Shown here piece after piece: positions 1-11,934 of a stretch of DNA of 64,000 nucleotides. The stretch's first letter is position 1. Each line of letters begins with the position of its first letter. The position numbers and the translations under genes are program-made. Where the stretch lies: NCBI GenBank assembly GCA_013399115.1, contig VXAA01003004.1, forward strand, positions 109,904-173,903, in the 5' to 3' direction. Origin of the DNA: Anseranas semipalmata. Taxonomy: Eukaryota > Chordata > Aves > Anseriformes > Anseranatidae. The notes under the pieces are model-generated. The model ran no database searches, was not told the origin of the DNA, and was given only the letters and a program-made list of their open reading frames with translations.

Positions 1-984
1 TTTTTTAGAGAAACCACACCATACAATACTTCTCTTAGATACTCTGTTTGATCACACGTAACAGTGAGCTGTATCAATCCTGTGAATTAAGTAATAACAC
101 TGTGCCGCTATTTGCTCTGTTCTGGCTAATTTTCAACACACCAGTGACTGGTGTAGGATTTTAATAGCCTCACTTGAGCTGTACTGCATAGTTAAGACCA
201 CATCTGCTGAAGAATAAATCATCCATTTGAATAGTCTAAATAAATAGATTTGGTCCTGTATTGTAATTTAAGTCAAGTTTTCAAATTTGTCTTTGTTATT
301 CCAAAAAGGGAGAACAGAATAAAAAACTCAGAAATGTGACATAGCATAATTAAATATATTTATGGCTGTATCTACCCAATTATCTGTCTATCAAAACCTG
401 CAGCCTTTCCTTCCTCTAGAGCAGCATGAGCCTTGTCAACGCTTTGTACGCCAAAGTGTTAAAACTTTGGCTGGGCCGCTGCAACTGTAAGCTGGTAGGT
501 GTTAGGACGGGCAAAAAACCCTGGTGCCCCGACTTCACTGTCAACGAACTGAAGCAGATGAAGTCTGTCAGACCACTTTTTTGGGGCAAAAAAAAAGATA
601 CTAACTAGCACTGAATTAAAATTTATCATCTTGCCCTGTCTCTCACAGGCAAGCCTTTGAAATACCTACAGACAAACTGCGATCAGTTGTTTGTCCCATC
701 AGATGCAAAGAGAGAGGGAGGTGCGTCGCTGCTGTTTCCTGGAGCTGAGGAGCTGAGGCCAGAAATCAGATCCAGATAGTGGAGGAGCGTCACATCGGAA
801 ACGCAGCCTTCACAAGAGATTTTAATGGTAGGTTAAATTCTAGTTCTAAGACTGATATTTGAATGAAAGTACAACATAATTATGGGTTACGGGTATTAAG
901 TTGCAGAGCAATTGCAGTTGTCTCTCAACATACATCTCTTGTCAGCCTCTGCTGGGGCTCTGCTCCTCCTGCCAGTTCTGGGAA
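1..984. other. AT-rich non-coding stretch, no gene seen
   Basis: AT-rich unique sequence. A 60-codon frame at 426-608 has no recognisable domain, no signal peptide and no flanking splice pattern that I trust, so I treat it as chance. A slightly more GC-rich part lies around 700-800. I see no repeat family here until the CR1 remnant that follows. Confidence 0.6.
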
Positions 985-1245
985 GAAGGAGATGATTCAA
1001 AGAGCTGCTAAAATGATTAAAGCTGGGATAGGATTTATGAGGAAAGATTAAAGAATTAAATATGTATAGGCTGGCTAAACGATGACTTAAGGGGAAGTAT
1101 AACTTTTTACGAGTGTTTGAAGGTTACAAATAGCAAGGACTGGAAGAACCATTCAGCGTGGCACAAGCAGAATTGCTAAGAGTAATAGGATGATGCTAAG
1201 AAAAAGTGAATTTTCAAATGCCAATGATACCATTTGATCACATTT
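985..1245 (+). repeat. Ancient CR1-type LINE remnant (end of ORF2 / 3' region)
   Basis: The stretch follows the conserved end of older CR1 families in sense orientation. The recognisable order is: a segment like 'agagctgctaaaatgatt' (999-1016), then 'tatgaggaaagattaaag' (1036-1053), then a block corresponding to the usual 'ggctga/gaga...' and 'tttacaagtatttgaaagg' words (about 1085-1125), then a run matching the 'ggacaaga.gtaatagg' part (about 1160-1195). Many substitutions and small indels separate it from any consensus I remember, so it is old and non-functional. Similarity was judged from memory of amniote CR1 elements, not by alignment. It could belong to a related L3-type LINE instead. 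Confidence 0.6.
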
Positions 1246-4039
1246 ATGTAAAGCAAAAAAAACCCCACAGAAACTAACTATGTGGAAATGACGGGAACGT
1301 CTGCAGTTGTTAGGTTTCCGGAGTCGTTCTGTCGAGTCACTGCGCTGCTCGCGGGATCGCAGCCAGCTCAACGGCGCAGCGCTCGGCTGAGCGTGCGGTG
1401 ACACTGCCTGCCCGCACCGCGGGAAGGTGCGGTTGGATCCACTTGCAGAACTCTAGCAGATGGAGACGGGGTTGAATTTTCTGCCTCGTAGTCCTGGTCT
1501 TTCATCAAGAGAGCACCTGGCTGCGGGGAAAGCCCCGCTGCTGCCTGTGACTGCCTTCCTCTCTGAAGCTGTTGTGGGGGAACCTGGTTTCTCACTGGTT
1601 TTGAGGTGTGGATAAAAATCAATCCCTAGGGTGCGAAGTGGGAATTCTCACTGTATGTAAAAGTGGTAGATGCTGAGTGGGAAACGGGCAGGACCGAAGA
1701 ACTTGTCTGCCCTTGGACCTGAGTTACAGACTGTGGCACTTTGCCAGGGTGTAGACCAGATGAGCGAGATTGATTTGAAGAGATGCCAGATTAACTACGG
1801 TAGAGCTAAAAGGAATTAACACAAGCTAAGACTGCCTGGCTCGTGGAGCTCAGCTCGGCAGGCACGGGACAGGCTGTCTAGAATGCTCTAGGGAACACCC
1901 AGAGGAGAAGCTGCACTGATGAAATGCTTATCGTTGCCGTTGTCTGCATGTTTATGTATTTCGTGTCATAATCGCAGGTGCTATAGCGCCTGTACTAAGG
2001 AATGTACAGTGCTACACGCTGGCTGCAAGTTGAAAAATATCACGTCATTAGTAAAGATAGAAAATTCCATTATTTTGCTAATTGAGACCTGTATACAAGG
2101 ATGTCATTAAATCAGTTATGATTGGAAAACAGCTGGGAAGTTCTAATCCATACTGCATCGCATCGCCCCAAACTGTGTGCCTTGGGCTTTCATTTGTTTT
2201 CGTTTACTTTTTTTCTGAGATGATCTGAAGGAGACAAATAGTTTTTTGATAGGGGCTTAACCCTCATGTTAGGAATCATTTGTATTTCAGAACCCAAACG
2301 TTATACTGGCAGAGCACCAAGCAGTTATTTTTCAATTACCTTAATACACTTTCCCAAAGCACTTCTTTTTCTAGGTAATTTGTTTTTATACCTCACCCAG
2401 AACTCTGAAGATGCGGGGAGGCCTTCCTATTGCTGGCCGCGAGCGATGGCTCCGTCAGCTGTCAGCTGAGGATCCGCGAGGTGGCTGAGAACAAGCTTGT
2501 GGGGACAAGCTTGGGGTGGGGCAGGGCGGGGGCGGCTGGCCTGGCAAGGCTGCTCCAGCCCCTTCTCGCCCACAGCAGTTGGTTTACTTTGGACTGGCTC
2601 TGTGCCCCCGTGTCCCCAAGGCGGGGGGGGGGACAGAGTGCCAATGTGCTGGCACCTGGCATCGCCAGCAGAGAGCTCGAGATGGGACCCGGGACCTGTC
2701 CCTCATTTTCCTAAAGATTTAAACTAAAGCGAGAGCCGGCTTTGCCAAATTGTCACCTTCAGATGAACTGTCCTGAGGCAGACAATATTTTGTTGTTCTG
2801 CAAGGGAATTAGGTTCATATATTAACATATAAACAAGAAAAATATGCGGCACCCTTTAGGAGCTTCTCTAGGTTTTATTTTGGGATGCATTAAAAAGAAT
2901 ATGTGAAAATTGGAGGAAATATCCTTATCAACTAGCCAGGTTGAAATATGGCTATGTGTTGACAACTCATAATAGGACACAGGCATTTCAACTAAAAAAA
3001 TAATCAAATTATTTCCCAAAGGTAGGCATCATGGATGAAATTGCCTCCATACTTCATGCTAATTAAAGTCTACGAGATTTGTTGTGACTGTCAGCTGGTA
3101 TTTACTTTTCTGTTTAGCTGTCTGATAATGGCTGCTGAATTAACCAAATGGATGATCTTTTGATTTCTTTGCATGTCTATGTCATATCTTGTACTGACAG
3201 ATATCCTTTCTGACTATTTCATCAAAACACAAGCACTGAAAGATTACAGTGGATTTAGTCTTCTTTTTCTGAAGCCAATGGGATCAATGGGATGTTTCCA
3301 TTGCATTCCAAGAGACCTGTATTAAACCTACTCCAAAAAGCCTCCCGTGACAAAAGAGCAGCACTTAGCAGCTTTTTTTCTCTTTCCTGAAATCACTTTT
3401 CTGTCCATCGAGGAGCCTTGCTGCAACTTTCCAATGGACTTTCCTCATGTCTCCAGGACATCAGTGGTGCAGAGACCACGCGCCAAGCAAGGATGCCTCT
3501 CCAGATGTGCCCAGATGTGGCCAGAGGTGCCCTGGCAGCTGTGGAAGAGACAACCCTGCACTGACCCATCACTGGCAGCGTCCTGGTGGGCTGAACCGAA
3601 AATAAACAGGCAATAAGTGCGGCCAGCGCTTAGAAAAAAGGGGTGGTAGGAAGGGGGGGGCAACAGAAAAATATTTGTCCTGGAAATGGTGGTGCTTCCT
3701 TCGCACAGCTGATTTTTGATGTAATTCTGTTGTCCTTAGAAAAGTGCAACTCCATGAAGCAATCCTGCATCTTCACAGAAGTGTCAGCAAATTACCTCAG
3801 TTCCAGTGTTTTGGTGCCATTTTTCCTGAGCTGCCTTTGTAATGGATGGTGAATCTTTACATGCCCGGTGTGAGTTACTCAGATCCAAAGCCGTTCTGGA
3901 AATAGTCTGTCTGACAGCCTTTTTATTGGCAAAGAAGCTATTTAAATGAGAAACCTGTGCAAGAGATGAACTAGCTGCCCCACGCGATGGCAAGCGGAAG
4001 CTGATGAATTCTGCTCGGGCAACCAGGTGACCTTTCTGC
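1246..4039. other. Intergenic sequence with two small GC patches
   Basis: No gene or repeat family recognised. GC-rich patches lie at about 1320-1460 and 2440-2720; the second contains a run of ten G at 2623-2632. Overlapping frames of 60-95 codons there are open on both strands because stops are rare in GC-rich DNA. The part at 3040-3260 is AT-rich, repeat-free and complex, with 'gctaattaaag' near 3060, and resembles regulatory sequence. A run of eight G lies at 3653-3660. Confidence 0.5.
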
Positions 4040-4345
4040 TTTCCACTCTAATTACTTTCCTGTCAGATGTTCAATTAGAGTGACAGGGTCCCAAATTCCC
4101 AAAGATCTCTGTTTTGTCTTAGAAGATTAAAGGGCGGCAACTATTTTCAATATGATTATCATCATTATCTCTGGGAGATTTTATACTTCAGAAGTCAAAG
4201 TCATAATAGCCCAGCTCACTGCAATTATTTGCAAATTGCCTTAATGTATTTTCCAGAAGCTTTTTCTGCACTTTGTAATTTATTTATTTGCTAAGCCAAT
4301 AGCACATTAAAATGCTAAAATGTCTTTGAACCTATATGAAGCCAG
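4040..4345. promoter_or_regulatory. AT-rich candidate regulatory element
   Basis: This repeat-free block has dense homeodomain- and POU-type words. They include 'ctaattac' near 4047, 'caattaga' near 4071, a palindromic octamer-like ATTTGCAAAT at 4227-4236, and 'ccaatagcac' near 4296. There are no simple repeats long enough to explain the AT content. In vertebrate gene deserts such sequence is often a conserved enhancer. Conservation is inferred only from this look; a single sequence cannot show it. Confidence 0.28.
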
Positions 4346-5244
4346 TCTGATGGTAACTTGCACGGGCTTTGCCAACATCCCCTTTACCCACCAGTAATCT
4401 TATATATATTTTGTTAAAATACCTCTTTTGGGTGTCCTCTTAAGTAAAATACCTTGAAGAATTCCCCCCCATTTTCTTTTTTCTTTTTTTTTCTTTTTGG
4501 AGATGTTGCAGGAGTTCTCTATGCTGGTGGAAATGTTTGTGAAAATATATATACAAACCGGTATAGGAAAATATCTACAGTCACAAAAAATTCTTGGCTT
4601 CTCAAAACATGCCTTTTCTCTGGAGGCATGTTTCTAAAGGGGAGGGCTGACCCTCCACGGAGGGGAAACAGCAGTGTACTGGGAACCACGCAGTGGGCTC
4701 CATTTTCTGTATGGTCGTAGAAGAGCTACCAGCATGTCTTTGGGTGCAGTCACTGAATGTGCTTTTTATATCCTCACCGCCTCTGTGCCCTTTCTTCTTA
4801 TTCTTGATGGGGAGCAGAGAATGAAGAGACAATGTGCCCTGTGTGTTAAATTGAAACTAGCCCAAATAGCTTCTAAAATACGCTCAGCTAATTGTTCAGG
4901 AGTAATTTACAGACCAAGAGTTACGTTGCAATAATTGTGAGTAATGAGTAAACCACAAAAAATGGTAGATGGCTTGCAGACATTCTGTGAACAGAAAATG
5001 AGGCTAAATTCATTGAATAAATTAATTGCTATGGATTATTCTTTCGGCTTTAATCTGCCGCCTGCTGAAAGAAATCTGTGCAAATGGAAAAGCCGGTCCA
5101 TAGCTTTCATTTTGAAATGTGGCTGCTTTGCACTGAATAGAAGAGAAAAGAGGCCTGAAAGGCTTTTTGCTGTGTTCTAATAATGTATCATGCTTGTAAC
5201 ACAATTTTCACCTTCAAAGTTTTACCTGCCCTTTGGGATGGGGC
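4346..5244. other. Intergenic sequence with T-rich tract
   Basis: No gene seen. A pyrimidine/T-rich tract lies at about 4464-4498. Short open frames at 4454-4934 on both strands have no recognisable content. The rest is unique AT-rich sequence. Confidence 0.5.
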
Positions 5245-5390
5245 AGTTTTATAATCCCATTTTATTAGCGAAAAGCAGATGGAGAGCCTGCAGGGAGGAG
5301 AGGTGATTTTTCCCAAGGCCACACATTGTCTCTTTGGCAGAATTCGAGTTGGAGCCTGGGATTTTGCAGTCCCTGGCTGATGCTTATGAT
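5245..5390 (-). repeat. MIR-like (CORE-SINE) remnant
   Basis: Read on the + strand, the order of words is that of a reverse-oriented MIR: 'ataatcccattttattag' (5251-5268, the classic 'cccattttacagatgagg' position), a purine-rich 'ggagagcctgcagggaggag' (5281-5300), 'cccaaggccacaca' (5312-5325, MIR 'cccaaggtcacaca'), 'tttggcagaattcgag' (5333-5348) and 'ggagcctgggattttgcag' (5351-5369). The spacing agrees with MIR. MIRs and related CORE-SINEs are ancient amniote tRNA-derived SINEs and survive in birds only as degraded copies. I judged the match by eye. The polymerase III promoter region is not intact. Confidence 0.72.
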
Positions 5391-7009
5391 ATTTTTCTGT
5401 TTGAAGACTTCCCTTTCCTGCAAAAACACGCATACTGGGAGATGAACAAAACAACCATAAGCTGATTTGAGGTTTTGCCAATGAAAATGCAGAGAAAAAG
5501 AAGAAACGAGAAGATACATCCTCCAGTCCATTTTAGAAGATCAATCCTGGTAAAGAGGAATTATATTTTAAGAACCAGACAGATTGTCTCAGATTTACTA
5601 TCTTAGAGGACAGCAGTGAAGGCAAAGCATTTTTCTGTAAGGATTATGATTACCTGACAGGGTCTTATCATTACCAGGAGAAATGACCCTGGTTTAGAAA
5701 TGATCTGTTCATTTGTAAGTAGCTGTTGCTTTTTAATAGTGCAGGTTTTTCCTACTGCTATTAATATTAATAAAAATAAAACTAAGGCCCATGTCTTTAC
5801 TTGGATGAAATTTGTGATTTAAAACATAATTTGAAGAGCCTTTTAGATCAACTCCTGGATTTTATAAGCTGCTAGCAGCAATTTATGTGGATGTTAGACC
5901 ACAAAATCCTTTCAGGTACCGAGCACAAGCTGTCTATAGTGCCTTAGCTTGCGGCAGCCTTTTCTTCCCTGACTTGTTTTGGCGTGGCCAGGTGCCTTAA
6001 CAGGGTGTCCTTGAGCTGGAAGTGTCTTGTGACAGCCCGGCAGCTTAGGACAAGCTCTTTGCTATTAATGGGGCTCAGAGTGGTATCAGTTGGCTCAGAT
6101 TTATGTACTGTGCAAGTCATCCCTTTGAGAAAGCTCTAGCGTTCCTCCATGTGCTGGAACTGACGTCCTCTTGCTGCGGTTATTTATAGCAGGGCACTTT
6201 TGCACCCTGCCTGACTTGCTGCACAGTGATAGTAAACAAATCTATAAGTCCTCTCTCATTTAGCTTCCAGCCTGGAGCGAGCTGCATAGCACAGCAGCCA
6301 GCTTGGCCGTAGGGGCGTGCTGTTGCTGGAGAGTTTTGCTGAACGGAGTGCAATTACCCCATCTGGCTTGATCATAGCCACTCAGTTTATCAAAATAGAT
6401 TCTTCCCCTCCATTTGATAAAGTTTAGCGGAGCAGAACAGGAACCCAAGTGTTAACACGAGCCATAAGGTAACACGAGGGGAGGCACAGTTCTGTCAGTT
6501 GCGGGAAGCCATCCGGGGAGCCCAGGCCCTGCCCGCTCCCCGAGCCGAGGGTGCTGCCCTCCCTGGGCTTCCAGTCCTCCTTACTGCGGGCTTTAGTCTC
6601 TGGCAATCCCTACAGGGAAAGCCACCTTTCTCGCTGGGATTGCTGCTGCTGGAATAAAGAGTTACAGAATGCTGACCTTCGTATCATGCTGGCTTTTGTT
6701 GCTGTTGTTGGCTTCTTCAGCGTGTACCTTTTTGTGCATCCCTCAGTTCTTGTTCTTTCAGGCCTTTCCTCCTCTGAGGCTGCAGGTCTGAGGGACTTGT
6801 TTGTCAGAAATTCTCCAAGCCCACTGCTGCCCACAGGGCACTCCCAGCTTGCCCGTGTGTGTGCCTGGTGCCGGGTTCACTGCTCTCTGCACTTTGCAGC
6901 GATTTGGGTCCCTGTTGATCTGCCATTAAGAAAGGCTCTTAATTCTCTTGTGCAGCTTCAAACATTAATTGAGAGTCAAACTTCCAGCATTCCCTTGAAA
7001 TGAGACCAG
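5391..7009. other. Intergenic sequence, no gene recognised
   Basis: Unique sequence of mixed composition, with a mildly GC-rich part at 6480-6620. A 150-codon frame at 6551-7003 (+) overlaps other open frames on the opposite strand. It has a hydrophobic stretch but no recognisable domain, and I regard it as chance. No interspersed repeat identified. Confidence 0.5.
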
Positions 7010-7330
7010 CATAAAGAAATTAAAATAAGTGTCTTTCCCTGACATGCCTGAAGCTGTAAAATGATTTGTATACAAATGAAAATCAAGATAAATAAATCAA
7101 AATCTTTTTCTGCATGTTCAGGAAGGTTAAACCTCCAGCAGCAATGGCAGAAACACGTTGCACTGAGTTTTGCAGAATAATGTCACTCTTTTATTATACA
7201 ATGCAGTTCACCCTAAATTACATTTTCTTCTTTTAATTTATTTGCATGAAAAAGATGGCATGGCATAAATCATCTTGTGTAGGTTGCTGGGTTATTTGCA
7301 TTTCAGAGGTTGTTTTTAACTTTATATTAG
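7010..7330. promoter_or_regulatory. AT-rich candidate regulatory element with two octamers
   Basis: Repeat-free AT-rich block containing two copies of the octamer ATTTGCAT, at 7240-7247 and 7294-7301, together with 'ttttaattta' (7231-7240) and a symmetric 'ttgtatacaa' near 7067. This density of POU/homeodomain words is typical of developmental enhancers, but no conservation can be seen from one genome. Function is inference. Confidence 0.3.
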
Positions 7331-7469
7331 AAAGGAATTTGCAATCGAGAAGCTTTGGGAGGCATTAACTTTTAGTGATTGGTGGTTCTCTGAAGGTGAT
7401 GAACGACGTGCATTCTGCTTAGGACAAACCTCCTGAAGTTTGTGTCTTTCCAAAAAACTTGTCTGAGGC

Positions 7470-8110
7470 AAAGACTGGGAGCCAGCGAGCTCGGCTCCCA
7501 CCTCAGGAAGCGGTTCCTGTGGGGAAGCAGGGCAGGCGGGACCAGGGGCCTGTCTCCGCAGCCTCCAGCACGAAACCTTCCCCACAGGCGCAGCGGCGCG
7601 GGGTCTGGTGCCTCCTGAGGCTGCCGCCTCCGGGCAGGAGACCTCGGAGGAGCCCGGAGGCTGCTGGTGCTTTAGCGGCGAAGGGCCCAGGGCAGCAGCA
7701 CGCTGTGGTGCCCAGCCCGCCTCAGGGAGGATGAGGACGGGATTTCCAACGCCTAAGCCTGCCAATCCTGACACTTTTCGTTTTTGCTTAAAATAGGACA
7801 GTGGGAGGAAAAGCGCAGTGCCACGTCTGTGGTGCTGGAGCTGCTTTTTGGGGGGAGAGGGAGGGGGCTCGCTAGGCCGAGGTGGTGCTGCAGGGAGGCC
7901 GGAGCTCTCCCCTCAGACAGCGAGGGCAGCAGCAGCTGCCGGCCTGGCCAGGCCGTGGCCCCGCACACCGCTCCGGCACCGTCCGCTGCGGCAGCTGGGC
8001 CCGTGCCACAGGGCGAGCAGCAAGGAGGCCTGCGGGCCGGCCGGGAGGGTTCCTCACGAGGAGGGAGGACCTGGAGAGCTGCTCAGGATGGAGGAAGGTC
8101 ACACAGGTCT
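7470..8110. other. CpG-rich GC island
   Basis: GC-rich segment with frequent CpG, flanked by AT-rich DNA. Several frames are open across it on both strands (for example 7818-8375 + and 7322-7774 -), as expected where stops are depleted. None shows a recognisable protein family. It could be an unmethylated island, a promoter of an unannotated transcript, or a patch of GC-biased gene conversion. No TATA box or initiator clearly belongs to it. Confidence 0.55.
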
Positions 8111-11079
8111 CGGCAGCATCTCCTGGTGCATTTGGTACTGCTCTTCCTTACGGTCCTTGTGTAATGGCATCTGGCACAGGGCAACTGGAGCTCTGGAAGG
8201 CTTTAATGAGGCTGCACATGGCTATTTCCTGCTAAAAAAGCGTGTTGAGATGTTATATCTTAAATTCAATACAGCATGGAGCACACAGGGAACAAAACAG
8301 CAGAGTAAAATGTATTTTATTAGTGATGAGCTGAGGCTGCACATGAAAGAGCCCGTTAAGCATCTGACACGTTAAATGCATTATATTCCCCTTCAGGAAA
8401 GAAGTAGTCAAAGGGACAAGGCTGATGAACTGAGCTTATTAACTTGACTTGGCGGTGATGAGAGTGGTATTGACAAAAAGGCTGTGGTAGACTTCAAACA
8501 CACTTTCTGCAGTCGTGAGCTGAGAACACTGCTTTGGCGAAAAGTGGGAACTGCTTTACTCAGGGACGCAAGGTCTGCAGCGAGAGCCTCATCATCGGAA
8601 GCTGAGCACAGGTCAGGAGTTGAAAGCAGTGAAACACATCCACCTCCTCCCGTGGGTGGGAGCTGGCGACCATCAAAGCCAGCCCCACCGTGGGCATAAT
8701 CAAGGTGACTGCTGAATCGAGGGATGAAAGGGGCCTGCTGGAGGAACGAGTGTGCTTGCTTGCTAACAGGATCGTATTTGCAGCTCTTTGAAAGTATGGG
8801 GAAATTGGCTGTCACTTCTCTGTTCTCCTTGCTGATTCATCTGGCTGTAAACTTTTGAACAGGTTGCTTACTGCTCCACTCAGCTTACTCTCTGTTAGGA
8901 TAGATCTATAGTCAAGTGGTCCTTAATGATACAGAAACAGCCTGATAACTTTTGTAAATTGAATCCTGGAGTGACTGGGACTATCTCTAAGTGTCCACTG
9001 TGGAAAACCATTTCTAATGTCCCAGGTGCCACCAAAACAGCCTTAACATGCTGAAATATGTAGTATAACAATTATTGTTTTCTCTTCTTACAGAGGATTG
9101 CTCCCTTATAGTTTTCTTTTTGAGATGGCTTCCTTAGGATGAGAGACTACACATCACAGCTTTCACTAGGTATGGCTTGTGTTTGAATAATGACCTCTTG
9201 TATTTGTTGTTTTATTTACGCCTCCTTTTCTTTCTGCATGGGCAGCAGCCATCTAACTTTCTCCAGTAATTTTTTCTGTATCTTTGCAGTATCTGCCTTC
9301 ACACCCTGTATGTGAGCTGCGTGTTAGTAACAAAGTGCCTGTCTTTCATCACATCTCCTTATTGCTGGTCCCCAAAGACTGAGAATTACAGAGGAAATAG
9401 GCAGATCTAATTTGATCTCTGTTTTGTCAAATGGATACTTGCATGTGTGAAGATTTGTCCAGAAGATTTCTGCCTGTTATTAAATTTCTTCAAGTTAAAA
9501 GGGATTTTTTTTTTTTTGTTGTTGTTAAATGAAGGGGAAAGAACTAAGTGAAGCATCATTTACATTCAGAAGCAGCTGGAGCTGGGGAAGCATGCTAACC
9601 TGGTTAGCAGCCTTAGCAGGAATTTTGTTTTATTGTAAAGTGATTTAAAAGCTAATAGGCAAACTGAGGTCTTCTACTAAGCTGTCAGTTTGGCATGTTC
9701 TGCTAATGTCAATACTGTCCAGTCAAAGCACCAAATCCTGGTCTTCTCCAGGCGAACAGCCCTTTTTGTGTCTGTTTGGAAGCCAGGGGCCTTGCTTCCT
9801 GCTGCGTTTCCCAAGTGGCAGTCCAATGAATGCTGCTCTTGGCCAAGTTTTCTATGCAGCGGGATAATGGAAAGACTTAGAACCCAGTTGTCAGCTCATT
9901 CTCAGTGAACGAACAATGTAGTTCTCTGAATGGTGGGAAGGCGTTAGTGTTACTTGTGACAGCTCTCCTGCTAAGCAGGGGTTTCGTGATGGAGCAGCTG
10001 CGCAGACCCGCCGCTTCCCCCCGGCACCGGGCTGTGTCTGAGCTGGAGGCTGATCTGATCTCCTCCCGCCCGGGCTGCCCCGCGTCATCCCGGGGCTTTG
10101 TGGGTCCTGCTGCGGGGCACTTCTGCTGCGACCCGCGGTGCCTCTCGGTTGTCACAGGGAGAGGGAGCTCGTCCAGGAACGCATCTCTTGGCCTGGTTTA
10201 CGAAGCAAGAACTGGCCCTGCCAGTTTTATTAGAGTTGTTCTTGTAAGCCTCGCCTGCGCGTTGCTTTGTATGAGTGGCTTAGACTTAAGGCTTTACTCA
10301 TTAGCTCTTAAAAACTTGGTAGAATTTGAAAATATGGCCATCTCTTCTGCAGTGGAAAGCTGCTTGGTTCCAATGCCTTCCTCTTATCCCTCCGTGGTAC
10401 TCCTGCTATTCCTTCATGTTACTGCTCCTGGAGAATATTGAGGCATTCTGTCAAAAGAGAGTGTTGTATTTATTGCTTAACGTTGTGATTGCTGTTGTGT
10501 AAAGAATATGTACAAATGTTTAAATCAGCTTTTTTTTTGCATTCATGAGTTTGTTTAAAGCCTTTAGAAGCATGAGAATTAGAGGGAGTGTCATTGCCCA
10601 GTCTAAGCAACAGCAGATGCATTACTTTGAGGGCTAAAGGAACTTGTCAGTATCTGAATACACTAGACATTTTTTAGATAGAAGCTTAATATTCTACGTG
10701 TAAATTGTTGCCAGGAGGACTGGATCATATACTGAGTTTCTTGGCCACAGCCACATCCACTTGTCCTCAGTGAAGTCTCCAGAAACTCTTCATGAGGATA
10801 TCACAAAGGGAAGGATACTGAAATTTCTGGGAGATAAAACTGTACATCTCATTGTGGAGAGCACAGGCATGGAGTACTAATGTTAAAATGTCTGTCTATA
10901 CGCTCAGGGAGGCGGAGAACAATATGGCACATCCTATAAATTAACGCCCGTATCTACTCTGTCATAGCTATACAATGTATGGGTTACCTTAGTGTTATTT
11001 TCCTGTTTTTGTAACTTTTTTTTTTGGCAGAATTAGTATTCACTGAATTGATGTATATACATTTTTGTACTTTCTGTTG
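8111..11079. other. Intergenic sequence with one GC patch
   Basis: No gene recognised. A T-rich tract at about 9506-9530 is followed by GTT repeats. A GC- and CpG-rich patch lies at 9970-10150 inside a 178-codon frame (9905-10441 +) that has no recognisable domain. The remainder, 8820-9690 and 10440-11080, is unique AT-rich sequence. Confidence 0.5.
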
Positions 11080-11500
11080 CCTAGGGCTATTGCTCTTCAG
11101 TCTTTGATCTTGTCAGATCTTGCAAGCTAAGCTGGTTGGAGGTTGGCCAGTACTTGGATGAGAGATTTCATAGGAATTTCATGATGCTGGAAGGAATTGT
11201 TTTTGACTGAAGATGGCACCTTCTCCTGTGAGTCAACGCTGAACAAATACCCCAGGTGGCACCAGGGTGCTGGAACGCCACAGGCTCCATCGGCAGAGGA
11301 GACGTAAAATGCAGCCATGCAATCTGATTTCCTACGAACTGCAGAATAGATGTCCTGGCCAAAATCAAATGTATGTAATTAATCCTGCATTCAGAAGTTT
11401 CCGAGAATGTATTGTTACTTTTCGCTCTCTCTCCTAACCTATTGCTGAGGTTTTTGTGCACAGCTGCAGCATTTCTGAGCAGGATGCAGAGGGAGATCAT
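11080..11500 (+). repeat. 5S-rRNA-derived SINE (SINE3/AmnSINE-like)
   Basis: The head is clearly related to vertebrate 5S rRNA. It has 'gatcttgtcagatcttgc' (11106-11123; 5S 'gatctcgtctgatctcgg'), then 'aagctaagc' (11124-11132), then the C-box region 'gtacttggatgagag' (11150-11164) and 'ggaatttcatgatgctgg' (11173-11190). After the 5S part come words of the body of 5S-headed SINEs in amniotes: 'gtcaacgctgaac' (11232-11244), 'gagacgtaaaatg' near 11299, and 'gatgtcctggccaaaatc' (11349-11366). The order along more than 250 bp argues against a bare 5S pseudogene. The internal promoter boxes carry substitutions, so it is inactive. The exact family and the 3' limit are uncertain. Confidence 0.8.
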
Positions 11501-11934
11501 GCCCGTGGACGGATGTAGTCGCGACGCCAGCACTTATTGTTGTGCGTGTCTAGTGTGTGGTGCAGTGCGCGGGTACAAAACCAGGTAACCATGTAAATGT
11601 TTGGCCAGTTAAAAATCTCTGTTAACTCCCACTTGAACAGAGGTGTGGGCTGTTCTTGTACTCACCATGGGCCATGGACTCCTTCCTGTCCTGAAGGCAC
11701 ATGTAATGCATCTTGGCACGGAGGCTCCGGGGGCCGCATCCGCAGGCTGCCTCTGACAGAGCTGGGGAGCGCACGCTGATGGGCTCCCTGGTGCTGCCAG
11801 GGAATGCCCTGCAGCGGGAGATCTCCCTGCGTTCATGTGGAAAACAACGGTGAAAAACTGGCCATCGTTTCTAAAGCGCTGTGGGACTTTTATAGCAGTG
11901 TTCTGCAAACGGTGTCTCATTTGCCATTAGAGAG
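11501..11934. other. Intergenic sequence
   Basis: Unique, moderately GC sequence directly after the SINE; 11501-11560 might still be SINE tail. Frames at 11597-11779 (+) and 11609-11920 (-) overlap and have no recognisable product. Confidence 0.45.

Noticed and set aside
7818..8375. 185-codon plus-strand frame
   Set aside because: Alanine-, glycine- and arginine-rich translation of a CpG island with other frames open in parallel; no family recognised.
11104..11192. Functional 5S rRNA gene
   Set aside because: The 5' third is not recognisable as 5S, the control boxes are mutated, no T-run terminator follows, and the downstream sequence matches a SINE body.
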